Of a DNA stretch of 64,000 nt, positions 27,171 to 34,737 are shown one piece after another (within the stretch, counting starts at the first letter, position 1; every line of letters starts with the position of its first letter). Source of the stretch: Bacillus sp. 1780r2a1 (lineage in GTDB: Bacteria; Bacillota; Bacilli; Bacillales; Bacillaceae_H); assembly GCA_024134725.1 (NCBI GenBank), contig CP099863.1, positions 2,911,258 to 2,975,257 of the forward strand, in the 5' to 3' direction. The notes under the pieces are model-generated. The model had not been told where the DNA came from. It searched no databases and worked only from the letters and a program-made list of their open reading frames with translations. The translations under genes and the position numbers were made by a program.

Positions 27171-27860
27171 TTATTTCATTTTATTCATAATTTCTTTTGC
27201 TTTTTGCACACTTTTTTCATTTATTGGCTGTGTATATTGACAGTTAACTCGTATACCTGCTCCAATACACACTTCAGTTAAATTGGTAACTGATAGAAAA
27301 GCCTGTAAGTTTTCTGGTTTTAACCCTTTAGCTCCGACAAATATAAGATTTTCATTTCTCATTTGACGCAACATTTTTTTGATTTGTGGAATCCCATTTA
27401 ACGCACTTTTATCCGCTCCAGACGTCATAACCCTCTTTATTTCCGGATAACTCAATAATGTTTGAAGCCCTTCTTCTTGATTATGTAAATCATCAAAAGC
27501 TAAGTTAAAAGTCACATCCATTCCTTTAGAAGCACTTAGTAAAGTTTTTAACGTCTTTTCATCAATGGTTCTCTCTGACGTTAAGCAGCCCAAGATTACT
27601 CCTTCTACTCCGAGTTTTCTTGCTGCTTCGATATCATGAACCATCGTTTGAATATCGTCTTCATTGTATTGATACGACTGATTATGAGGTCGAACCATTA
27701 CGTATACAGGAAGGGTAATCACTTCTTTTATTTGTTTAATTAGCCCATAACTTGGAGTAATACCACCTTCATTGATGCTCGTGCAAATACTAATTCGATC
27801 TGCCCCATTCTCTTGAGCTAGCTTTGCATCATGCAATGTAGTCGCAATCACATCTATCAT
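27171..27860 (-). CDS. cutC: CutC family protein
   Basis: A TIM-barrel protein of about 229 residues. CutC signatures are visible: AQENGADRISICTSINEGGITPS, split around RISIC, then YVMVRPHNQSY with a following EDDIQTM, GVILGCLT, TFNLAFDD and RVMTSGAD. CutC was first linked to copper tolerance in E. coli, but the direct role is disputed and the reaction is unknown. ATG at 27860 gives a better spacing to AAAGGA than the ATG four codons earlier. It stands alone with its own terminator. Confidence 0.9.
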   Translation of the reverse strand: MIDVIATTLHDAKLAQENGADRISICTSINEGGITPSYGLIKQIKEVITLPVYVMVRPHNQSYQYNEDDIQTMVHDIEAARKLGVEGVILGCLTSERTIDEKTLKTLLSASKGMDVTFNLAFDDLHNQEEGLQTLLSYPEIKRVMTSGADKSALNGIPQIKKMLRQMRNENLIFVGAKGLKPENLQAFLSVTNLTEVCIGAGIRVNCQYTQPINEKSVQKAKEIMNKMK

Positions 27861-27957
27861 TACAATAAACATCCTTTCTTCTTCATTAATCTAGAGCATA
27901 GTAAACTCTCTTCAATATCGTACCACGCTTGAAAAGATGTCTTTTTCCTTACGAACA

Positions 27958-28012
27958 AAAAACGCCAAGTATAACCGCTAAAAACCCGGCTATTTCTCAT
28001 GACGTTTTTATT
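27958..28012 (-). terminator. Probable terminator of the Met-rich repeat gene
   Basis: On the minus strand ATAGCCG pairs with CGGTTAT and an outer AAAACG pairs with CGTTTT, followed by TT. The stem has internal mismatches, so the call is tentative. Confidence 0.5.
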
Positions 28013-28071
28013 ATAAAAATGCAACAATTATACTCTATAACTTTAGAATTCTAGCTTTTTAACCATTTTTA

Positions 28072-28686
28072 TTAGAAGTATCCAGCACTTCGCTTATTCG
28101 CATTGTGCATTGGATTCATAGGCATCATGGACTTAGAAGGCATCTGTACGTTTTCACCTTGTACAAGTGGTGCATTCATACCTTGATTCATTGCAGGCAT
28201 GAAATTGTTAGGCTTTTGCCCACACCCACAGTCTGCTCCTCCTGACATTGACATCCCATGCATTGGTGGCATTTCTGGCATTGGCATTCCTTGCATTGGC
28301 ATTCCCTGCATTGGCATTCCTTGCATTGGCATTCCCTGCATTGGCATCCCCTGCATTGGCATTCCCTGCATTGGCATTCCCTGCATCGGCATTCCCTGCA
28401 TCGGCATTTCCTGCATCGGCATTCCCTGCATCGGCATTCCCTGCATTGGCATTCCCTGCATCGGCATTCCTTGCATCGGCATTTCCTGCATCGGCATTCC
28501 TTGCATCGGCATTCCTTGCATCGGCATTTCCTGCATCGGCATTCCCTGCATCGGCATTCCCTGCATTGGCATTCCCTGCATTGGCATTCCCTGCATTGGC
28601 ATTCCCTGCATTGGCATTCCCTGCATCGTTTGATTCATTCGAAGATCGTGCATTGGAGTTGGTAAACTTCCATATACATGTTTCAT
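28072..28686 (-). CDS. Met/Gln-rich pentapeptide-repeat protein (204 aa)
   Basis: After a 20-residue head (MKHVYGSLPTPMHDLRMNQT) the protein has 23 consecutive copies of M-Q-[G/E]-M-P; copies 7, 10 and 15 have Glu. The tail contains a CGCGQ cysteine motif, several more methionines and ends AGYF. No signal peptide or membrane helix is seen. GGAAGGAG precedes the ATG. Low-complexity Met/Pro/Gln and Tyr-tailed proteins of this kind in Bacillus are often spore-coat components, and closely spaced methionines can bind Cu(I); both ideas are inference. I know no named family for it. Antisense frames across the repeat are long only because of the 15-base period. Confidence 0.75.
   Translation of the reverse strand: MKHVYGSLPTPMHDLRMNQTMQGMPMQGMPMQGMPMQGMPMQGMPMQGMPMQEMPMQGMPMQGMPMQEMPMQGMPMQGMPMQGMPMQGMPMQEMPMQGMPMQGMPMQGMPMQGMPMQGMPMQGMPMQGMPMQGMPMPEMPPMHGMSMSGGADCGCGQKPNNFMPAMNQGMNAPLVQGENVQMPSKSMMPMNPMHNANKRSAGYF
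28282..28626 (-). repeat. Tandem 15-bp repeat, 23 units
   Basis: Each unit is a variant of TGGCATTCCCTGCAT (plus strand), with third-position changes and a C/T change that turns the Gly codon into Glu in three units. All 23 units are exactly 15 bases long, so the frame is kept throughout; 345 bases in all. Confidence 0.97.
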
Positions 28687-28843
28687 TTATAGGGCTCCTT
28701 CCGTTACTATTACCGTTTTAACATATTCACCTGTCTTTGCGTTTGAATTTCGTCCTATTAAAAATGGGCAACATATTAAAACTTGGGCAATCGACTTGTT
28801 TATGTTTATACTAGATAGCAAACTATTGAAAGAAAGGACGTTT

Positions 28844-30283
28844 ATGATGGCTAATCCAATCATTGTATTACTTCGAAGAGATTTTCGCCTCGTAGATAAT
28901 CCAGCTCTATATCACGCTTGTAAAGATGGCCTAGCCATTCCTGTTTTTATTTACGATGAAGAGGATTCTATAGGGAGTGCATCAAAGTGGTGGTTACATC
29001 ATGCTTTAGAAGACTTTAAACAATCTATTCAAGAATGTGGAGGTTCTTTAGTTATTCGAAAGGGCGCTCGATTAGAAACAATCGAATCCCTCATAAAAGA
29101 AATAAAACCTATCGCCATTTATTGGAATACTAGCTATGAACCAGAATTAAGGCGGCAAGAGCAGCTTTTAATTTCCCTCTGTGATAAGTATGGGATTGCA
29201 GATCGTCAATTTGAAGGTTTTTTATTACAGGAGCCTTCTTCGATAAGAAAAGCAAATGGTGAACCATACAAAGTTTTTACCGCTTTTTATAAAGTTTTGC
29301 GAAAATCTCATATACCTGCAGCTGTTCCAAAAATAACAAAAGTAAAAGCAATTCCATTTTCAATTAATTCTTGGGAAATAGCCGAATTAAATCTCTTACC
29401 AACTATTCCATGGGCAACAACAATTAACGATACATGGACACCTACTGAAAAAGGTGGAATTAGCGTTTTTCGTCAATTTTTAAAACACAACCTTAAGTAT
29501 TATGAGGAAGGAAGAGACTTTCCTTCTAAAGAAATTCATTCCAAGCTTTCACCTTACTTAGCATTTGGTCAGCTGTCAGTAAGAGTTCTTTATCATTACT
29601 TGTTGTCTAAGATAGAAAAAGTAATGCATCCAACCTTTACTCATCAAGCTGAAACGTTTATTCGACAGCTAGCATGGCGTGATTTTGCTTATCATTTGTT
29701 GTTTCACTTTCCATCCACTATTACAGAGCCTCTCAATGAAAAATTCATGAATTTCAACTGGAAAAATGATGTGGCAAGCTTACGCAATTGGCAACATGGC
29801 CAAACGGGCTATCCACTTGTAGATGCAGGAATGAGACAGCTGTGGAAAACAGGGTTTATGCACAATCGAGTTCGTATGGTCGTTGCTTCTTTTTTAGTGA
29901 AGCATTTATTAATTCACTGGCATTACGGTGCGGAGTGGTTTTGGGATACACTTGTAGACGCGGACTTGGCTAATAATACATTGGGATGGCAGTGGGTAGC
30001 TGGTTCAGGAGCCGATGCTGCCCCTTATTTCCGAATTTTCAACCCTATCACCCAATCTGAGAAATTCGATTCGAATGGCACTTATATAAAGAAATGGCTT
30101 CCTGAGTTAAAAAACGTACCAACTAAATATATTCATGAGCCTTGGAAAACACCAGAAAGTGTGCTTCAAGAGATTAATTTAAAATTAGGAGAAGATTATC
30201 CACTTCCTATTATTGACCATAAATTTGCACGTGAAAGAGCTTTACATCATTATCACTCTTTAAAAGAAGAAACCCAAAAATGA
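28844..30283 (+). CDS. phr: Deoxyribodipyrimidine photolyase
   Basis: This flavoprotein uses blue light to split pyrimidine dimers. The roughly 479-residue protein shows the N-terminal alpha/beta antenna domain starting IIVLLRRDFRLVDNPAL and the C-terminal FAD domain with SPYLAFGQLSVR, FIRQLAWRDFAYHLL, GYPLVDAGMRQL, GFMHNRVRMVVASFL and the DADLANNTLGWQWVAGSG block. These are typical of class I CPD photolyases. Start at 28844 has AAAGGA about seven bases upstream; an ATG 48 bases earlier has none. The stop lies in the left arm of a terminator. Confidence 0.93.
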   Translation: MMANPIIVLLRRDFRLVDNPALYHACKDGLAIPVFIYDEEDSIGSASKWWLHHALEDFKQSIQECGGSLVIRKGARLETIESLIKEIKPIAIYWNTSYEPELRRQEQLLISLCDKYGIADRQFEGFLLQEPSSIRKANGEPYKVFTAFYKVLRKSHIPAAVPKITKVKAIPFSINSWEIAELNLLPTIPWATTINDTWTPTEKGGISVFRQFLKHNLKYYEEGRDFPSKEIHSKLSPYLAFGQLSVRVLYHYLLSKIEKVMHPTFTHQAETFIRQLAWRDFAYHLLFHFPSTITEPLNEKFMNFNWKNDVASLRNWQHGQTGYPLVDAGMRQLWKTGFMHNRVRMVVASFLVKHLLIHWHYGAEWFWDTLVDADLANNTLGWQWVAGSGADAAPYFRIFNPITQSEKFDSNGTYIKKWLPELKNVPTKYIHEPWKTPESVLQEINLKLGEDYPLPIIDHKFARERALHHYHSLKEETQK

Positions 30284-30320
30284 GACTTTGTATCTATCGA
30301 AAGAGCCTCACTTTTGGGTT
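30271..30320 (+). terminator. Terminator of phr
   Basis: AACCCAAAAATGAG pairs with CTCACTTTTGGGTT (one mismatch), followed by TTCTTTC. The stop codon of phr lies within the left arm. Confidence 0.75.
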
Positions 30321-30404
30321 TTCTTTCTACCAAGAACTGTTTAGAATGAGGTATAATATAATATAGAGCCTATATTTCACCTTACGGAAGATTGGAGTGA
30401 TTCG

Positions 30405-31970
30405 ATGCCTGTTTGTTCATCTTGCGGTTATCAAGAAGAATATAATTTTTGCAGAATGTGTGGTACACCTGTAAAATATCAATTTAACGAAAACCAAGCT
30501 TTATCTTTTCATCAGCTAAAAGATCGAATCATTACAGATAATATGCGAGATTTAATCACCGTTGTGGACCAGCATGGGCATTTAATTTATAACTCCCCTT
30601 CTCATTTATCCGTATTAGGTTATTTACCAACAGAAGAAGGACAATCTTTAAACTTTAATGTAATACACCCTGATGATATAGATCAGATACGACATAAATT
30701 ACATCAAGTGTTTTCATTGAAAGTTGAAATGAGTGCAGAATATCGTTTGCTAAAAGATGACGGTTCTTATATTTGGGTTGAGGGTCGAGGAACTCCGTCT
30801 GTAAAAGATGACAAGGTTAGCTATGTTGTTATTACTGCTCGTGATATTCAGGCTCGTAAAGAAGCGGAAGAGCATTTAAAGCAAAGCGAAATCCGCCATC
30901 GCTTAATTCTCTCACACACCCATGATTTAATTTGTGTGGTTGGAACTGATGGCTGCTATGAATATGCTTCCCCTTCTTACCAGTACACACTCGGCCTTTT
31001 GCCTTGTTCCTTAATCGGAAAGGATGCACTTCTTCATGTACACGAAGATGATCATGAAAAAGTGGCAACTGGAATAGAAAACATGATGGTAACAAAAACA
31101 GCAAGTACTTTTCATTATCGAAAACTACGTGCTGATGGTACTTCAATCTTACTTGAAGGAAAAGGCGTACCTATTGTTAATGATGGAAAAGTTGAAGGTT
31201 TTGTGTTCGTCTCTCGTGATATAACAGAACAGCGAAAACTTGAAGAAATGATGAGAAATGCTGAAAAATTATCAGCAATTGGGGAATTAGCTGCAAGTAT
31301 TGCTCATGAAATTAGGAATCCTTTAACTACAATTAAAGGTTTCTTACAACTGTTTAGTGAAGAATATCAAAGTGCTCAAGATATTGCTTATCGTCGCATG
31401 ATGCAAAATGAAATTGATCAAATTGAACAAATTGTAAATGAATTTATGAGTTTAGCCAAGCAAGAAGTTCAGCCTTATGAGCATATTGATTTACTTGCTT
31501 TATTACAAGATGTGACAAAACGTTTCTCTCAAGCATGTATACATCAAGGAATTTCAGTAGTTTATGAATACGATACTACCTATGATAACTTTGTCATTTA
31601 TGGACAACCGCACCAAATAAAGCAAGTATTTATACATGTCATTCAAAATGCAATAGATGCGATGCCTCTAGGGGGACAAATTACAGTCGCTTTCAAAAAG
31701 ATAAATGAACAACACGTTACTATTCAAATCACTGACAATGGTTGTGGCATGGATGCTGATCGAATAAAAAAAATTGGTCAACCTTTTTATACAACAAAAG
31801 AGCGTGGTGTCGGATTAGGCTTGACTATTTGCAATAAGGTCATACATGAACATAAAGGTACGCTTAGCGTAAAAAGTATACTTCAAGAAGGTACAACGAT
31901 TGACGTTATGTTACCGATTGCACATGTTGACACTAATTCCATTTTAATGTTAAAAACCCCGACTACTTAA
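30405..31970 (+). CDS. PAS sensor histidine kinase with N-terminal zinc ribbon
   Basis: A soluble 521-residue kinase. The first 20 residues hold two CxxC pairs (Cys4, Cys7, Cys16, Cys19: CSSCGYQEEYNFCRMC), a zinc-ribbon knuckle. Two PAS domains follow (about 42-152 with a PAC end VVITARDIQARK, and 162-280 with VFVSRDITEQRK). HisKA has His301 in ASIAHEIRNPLTTIKGFLQL, almost identical to sporulation kinases, and the HATPase has DNGCGMD and GVGLGL. No response regulator is adjacent, as is usual for Spo0F-directed kinases. The last codons and stop lie in a long hairpin shared with the next gene. A role in feeding the sporulation phosphorelay is plausible but inferred. Confidence 0.9.
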   Translation: MPVCSSCGYQEEYNFCRMCGTPVKYQFNENQALSFHQLKDRIITDNMRDLITVVDQHGHLIYNSPSHLSVLGYLPTEEGQSLNFNVIHPDDIDQIRHKLHQVFSLKVEMSAEYRLLKDDGSYIWVEGRGTPSVKDDKVSYVVITARDIQARKEAEEHLKQSEIRHRLILSHTHDLICVVGTDGCYEYASPSYQYTLGLLPCSLIGKDALLHVHEDDHEKVATGIENMMVTKTASTFHYRKLRADGTSILLEGKGVPIVNDGKVEGFVFVSRDITEQRKLEEMMRNAEKLSAIGELAASIAHEIRNPLTTIKGFLQLFSEEYQSAQDIAYRRMMQNEIDQIEQIVNEFMSLAKQEVQPYEHIDLLALLQDVTKRFSQACIHQGISVVYEYDTTYDNFVIYGQPHQIKQVFIHVIQNAIDAMPLGGQITVAFKKINEQHVTIQITDNGCGMDADRIKKIGQPFYTTKERGVGLGLTICNKVIHEHKGTLSVKSILQEGTTIDVMLPIAHVDTNSILMLKTPTT

Positions 31971-31992
31971 GTCGGGGTTTTTAACATTAAAA
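31942..31992. terminator. Long bidirectional terminator, 23-bp perfect arms
   Basis: The arms at 31942-31964 and 31970-31992 are perfectly complementary, with a five-base loop. They contain the last codons and stop of the kinase and the stop codon of the convergent YdjM-like gene. Confidence 0.9.
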
Positions 31993-32472
31993 CAGCTGAG
32001 AATATAAGCTATATTTATACAAGAAATAAATGATAAGACCTATTGCTATGTAAAAGATAAGCTGTTCTGAAGGTTTTCCTGTTTCGTATGTAAGAGGCGA
32101 TTTTATTTTCTTTCGTACAATTGGCCAAAATAAAGGCACACCTCTTTTGGAAAAGAAGTCTCCTATTACATGAAAGATATAGCCACAAGCTATACCAAAC
32201 AGCCATTCATATGGATATAGCTGATATAAATAAAAAATAAGGCCACAAACAAGAAGTGAATGTGTAATTCCACGATGCCCAAAAATACCTTTTATTACTT
32301 TTGCAAGCCCAAACGATCTTCGCCCAACGTACGAGTTAGGCTCATCAATATCGGGGAGCAATGAGCCAATAGCAATCCCTACTACGTACGGAAAAGTAAA
32401 AGAGACATCTGTTTGAATCGCTACTCCTGCACCGGCAGCAATCGATGTTGCAATATGTGTATGGTATCTCAA
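31987..32472 (-). CDS. YdjM-family membrane protein (DUF457, metal-dependent hydrolase-like)
   Basis: This protein of about 161 residues has four hydrophobic segments and the DUF457 pattern: N-terminal RYHTHIATSIAAG, GSLLPDIDEPNS and GHRGITHSLLVC, where Asp and His residues in the membrane resemble a metal site. Family members are annotated as putative membrane-bound hydrolases; E. coli YdjM is LexA-regulated. The TTG at 32472 is chosen: AAGGTGG lies five bases upstream and family members begin at MRYHTH. A near LexA-box match lies about 50 bases upstream. Its stop lies in the shared hairpin. Confidence 0.8.
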   Translation of the reverse strand: MRYHTHIATSIAAGAGVAIQTDVSFTFPYVVGIAIGSLLPDIDEPNSYVGRRSFGLAKVIKGIFGHRGITHSLLVCGLIFYLYQLYPYEWLFGIACGYIFHVIGDFFSKRGVPLFWPIVRKKIKSPLTYETGKPSEQLIFYIAIGLIIYFLYKYSLYSQLF

Positions 32473-32520
32473 ATATGCCACCTTCTTTCTTATTCAGTTT
32501 ATGAACGAAAACCAAAAACA

Positions 32521-32534
32521 GATACATACGTTCG
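32521..32534 (-). promoter_or_regulatory. Possible LexA box before the YdjM-like gene
   Basis: On the minus strand CGAACGTATGTATC matches the Bacillus SOS consensus CGAACRNRYGTTYC at 13 of 14 positions. The mismatch lies in the conserved GTTY half-site, so binding could be weak. Confidence 0.35.
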
Positions 32535-32585
32535 CTCATGGTTAACTATAAGTGAAGGTAGCAAAATTGTCAAAGAAATCTCAAA

Positions 32586-32753
32586 CTATGACACTTGCAT
32601 ACCGATTAAACCTACAGCCATTATTAAAAAGCCAATTAAGGCACGCTTTCCATTTTGCTTTGCTTGTCCATTTTTATTCATAATGGCGTACACAAATGTG
32701 CAAGCATACAGTGCAAAAGCTAAAAATCCTAATATTGTGACGTACATAAACAT
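32586..32753 (-). CDS. Small two-helix membrane protein (55 aa)
   Basis: From the ATG at 32753, with AAAGGAG about ten bases upstream, this encodes 55 residues: helix one MYVTILGFLAFALYACTFVY, a basic loop with NKNGQAKQNGKR, helix two ALIGFLIMAVGLIGM. A longer frame adds 13 residues without a binding site and is rejected. I recognise no family. It is transcribed away from the following plus-strand gene. Confidence 0.65.
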   Translation of the reverse strand: MFMYVTILGFLAFALYACTFVYAIMNKNGQAKQNGKRALIGFLIMAVGLIGMQVS

Positions 32754-32887
32754 GTTCTTTTCTCCTTTATCACCAGTGTATCTTTTTAGCATAGCTTCTT
32801 CGAAATAGAAAATCTAGCCTTTATACGAAAACTCCCTTTATTTTTCTCACTCATCATGAACATACTACTTAAAAAGGAGAGCGAAAA

Positions 32888-33118
32888 ATGCATACAGAAC
32901 AATTAGAAGATGTCTTTGACTACTATGGATTACAACCTTTATATCATAAGTTTCATCATTCGTTTCAAACAATGGGATTATTTCAATCCATCTCCCGCAA
33001 TATGATTGAAGATTTTTTAGACACTTACTCTTGTGAAACATTTAATACTTTTTCCTTTGAAGAGTTTTGCTTTTTGTTTTTAGACTACAAATATTACGTT
33101 CAGGATAACCTTTCTTAG
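32888..33118 (+). CDS. Hypothetical protein (76 aa), aromatic-rich
   Basis: AAAAGGAGAG lies eight bases before the ATG. The protein is soluble, acidic and very rich in Phe and Tyr (for example FNTFSFEEFCFLFLDYKYY). No domain is recognised. Its clear ribosome binding site and freedom from overlaps support a real gene. Confidence 0.6.
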   Translation: MHTEQLEDVFDYYGLQPLYHKFHHSFQTMGLFQSISRNMIEDFLDTYSCETFNTFSFEEFCFLFLDYKYYVQDNLS

Positions 33119-33189
33119 GATCTGGCTTTTTACTAAATTTGACTAAAAGGTCCTTTTTCTTTTGCTAGCTTTCTAGTATACTAAGTTTA

Positions 33190-33203
33190 AGAAACCGTTT
33201 TCA
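33190..33203 (+). promoter_or_regulatory. Probable cre site before cstA
   Basis: AGAAACCGTTTTCA matches TGWAANCGNTNWCA at 13 of 14 positions. It lies 26 bases before the cstA-type start codon and fits repression by CcpA in good carbon sources. Confidence 0.55.
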
Positions 33204-33228
33204 TAAAACTTAGTAAAGGACTGATACG

Positions 33229-34683
33229 ATGATTACATTTTTACTTTCATTTGTGCTATTACTCATCGGGTACTTAACTTATGGAAAAGTAGTTGAACGC
33301 GTATTCGGAGTTAAAGATTCTCGACCAACTCCTGCCTATGCAATGAAAGATGGCATTGACTACGTACCGATGAACAATAAGAAAAATTCGTTAATTCAAC
33401 TACTAAACATTGCCGGTGTTGGTCCCATTTTTGGACCTATTATGGGAGCACTTTATGGTCCCGTAGCATTTGTTTGGATTGTAATTGGAGCAATTTTTGC
33501 AGGTGCTGTACATGATTATTTAACCGGCATGATTTCCATTCGAAACCGTGGTGCTCATATTCCTGAATTAGCTGGAAAATTTTTAGGAGCTTTTTCAAAG
33601 CATATTGTAAACGGTTTCTCTATTTTGCTACTCGTTTTAGTCGGAACTGTATTTATTACATCACCAGCTGCATTAATTAATGACTTAGCGAATGGAACCA
33701 TTCCACTGACTATCATCATCTTTGCTATCTTTGCTTACTATATTCTTTCTACAATTTTACCAATTGATAAAATTATTGGACGCATTTATCCAATCTTTGG
33801 TGCATTTCTAATTATCAGTGCAGTTGGTGTAGGAGCTATGCTTGTTATAACTGGAGCACCTATTCCAGAGCTTTCATTTACAAACATGCACCCTGACAAT
33901 ATTCCAATTTTCCCACTCTTATTTTTAACGATTTCTTGTGGTGCATTATCAGGTTTTCACGCCACGCAATCACCTATTATTTCACGCACATTGCAAAATG
34001 AAAAATCAGGGCGTAAAATTTTCTATGGCATGATGATTGCAGAAGCTGCAATTGCAATGATTTGGGCTGCGGCAGCTATGAGTTTATTTGATGGTCGTGA
34101 TTTAAATAGTATTATTAGCAGTGGTGGTCCAGCAGCCATTGTATCTGAAGTATCGACATTAATGCTTGGTGCAATCGGAGGTACGCTTGCCATTATTGGC
34201 GTCATCATTTTACCTATTACATCAGGTGATACGGCTTTTCGTTCCGCTCGTATGATTATCGCAGATTACCTGAATTTTTCTCAAATTAAATTACCAAATC
34301 GTTTAATCATTTCTGCACCATTGTTTGTTATTGCATTTATCTTAACTAAAATTGATTTTACACTGCTATGGCGCTACTTCTCATGGGCTAACCAGTCAAC
34401 AGCAGTTATTGCCCTATGGATCGCATCGATGTATCTCATTGTAAAAGGAGCTAACCATTGGATTTCAACGGTTCCAGCGTTATTTATGACGATGGCAACG
34501 ACAACTTACATTATGAATGCACCAATCGGCTTTAATTTATCGATAGACATATCTTATATAATCGCATTTGCGGTAAGCATAATCTTTTTATTCTTATTCT
34601 TTAAAAAAGCAAAACAAAATATCGCAAACGGCTTGGAAATTGACTACACGCATCCAAAATCACCAAACCAAGCAGCAGGGTAA
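33229..34683 (+). CDS. Carbon starvation protein CstA-type transporter (short form)
   Basis: A 484-residue protein with about 12-13 membrane helices. It has the CstA signatures GPIFGPIMGALYGPVAFVW, HDYLTGMISIRNRG, LSGFHATQSPIISRT and SGDTAFRSARMI. E. coli CstA is about 700 residues; this is the short form common in Firmicutes. Family members import pyruvate or peptides during carbon starvation; which substrate applies here cannot be told. A cre match in the leader supports carbon control. AAAGGACTG precedes the ATG. Confidence 0.88.
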   Translation: MITFLLSFVLLLIGYLTYGKVVERVFGVKDSRPTPAYAMKDGIDYVPMNNKKNSLIQLLNIAGVGPIFGPIMGALYGPVAFVWIVIGAIFAGAVHDYLTGMISIRNRGAHIPELAGKFLGAFSKHIVNGFSILLLVLVGTVFITSPAALINDLANGTIPLTIIIFAIFAYYILSTILPIDKIIGRIYPIFGAFLIISAVGVGAMLVITGAPIPELSFTNMHPDNIPIFPLLFLTISCGALSGFHATQSPIISRTLQNEKSGRKIFYGMMIAEAAIAMIWAAAAMSLFDGRDLNSIISSGGPAAIVSEVSTLMLGAIGGTLAIIGVIILPITSGDTAFRSARMIIADYLNFSQIKLPNRLIISAPLFVIAFILTKIDFTLLWRYFSWANQSTAVIALWIASMYLIVKGANHWISTVPALFMTMATTTYIMNAPIGFNLSIDISYIIAFAVSIIFLFLFFKKAKQNIANGLEIDYTHPKSPNQAAG

Positions 34684-34727
34684 CAAAAGAGCTAGCTCCC
34701 ATAAAATTAGGGAGCTAGCTCTTTGTT
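34682..34727. terminator. Bidirectional terminator cstA-gabD
   Basis: AGAGCTAGCTCCC and GGGAGCTAGCTCT pair perfectly, and flanking AACAAA/TTTGTT extends the stem with one bulged A. It separates the convergent cstA and gabD genes. Confidence 0.85.
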
Positions 34728-34737
34728 ATTTATTGAA

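Noticed and set aside
28282-28626. CRISPR-like array
   Set aside because: Units are directly adjacent 15-mers with no spacers, and they code for a regular pentapeptide.
28199-28721. Three long plus-strand open frames across the Met-rich repeat
   Set aside because: They exist only because a 15-base repeat lacks stops in several frames; none has a ribosome binding site and all are antisense to the supported gene.
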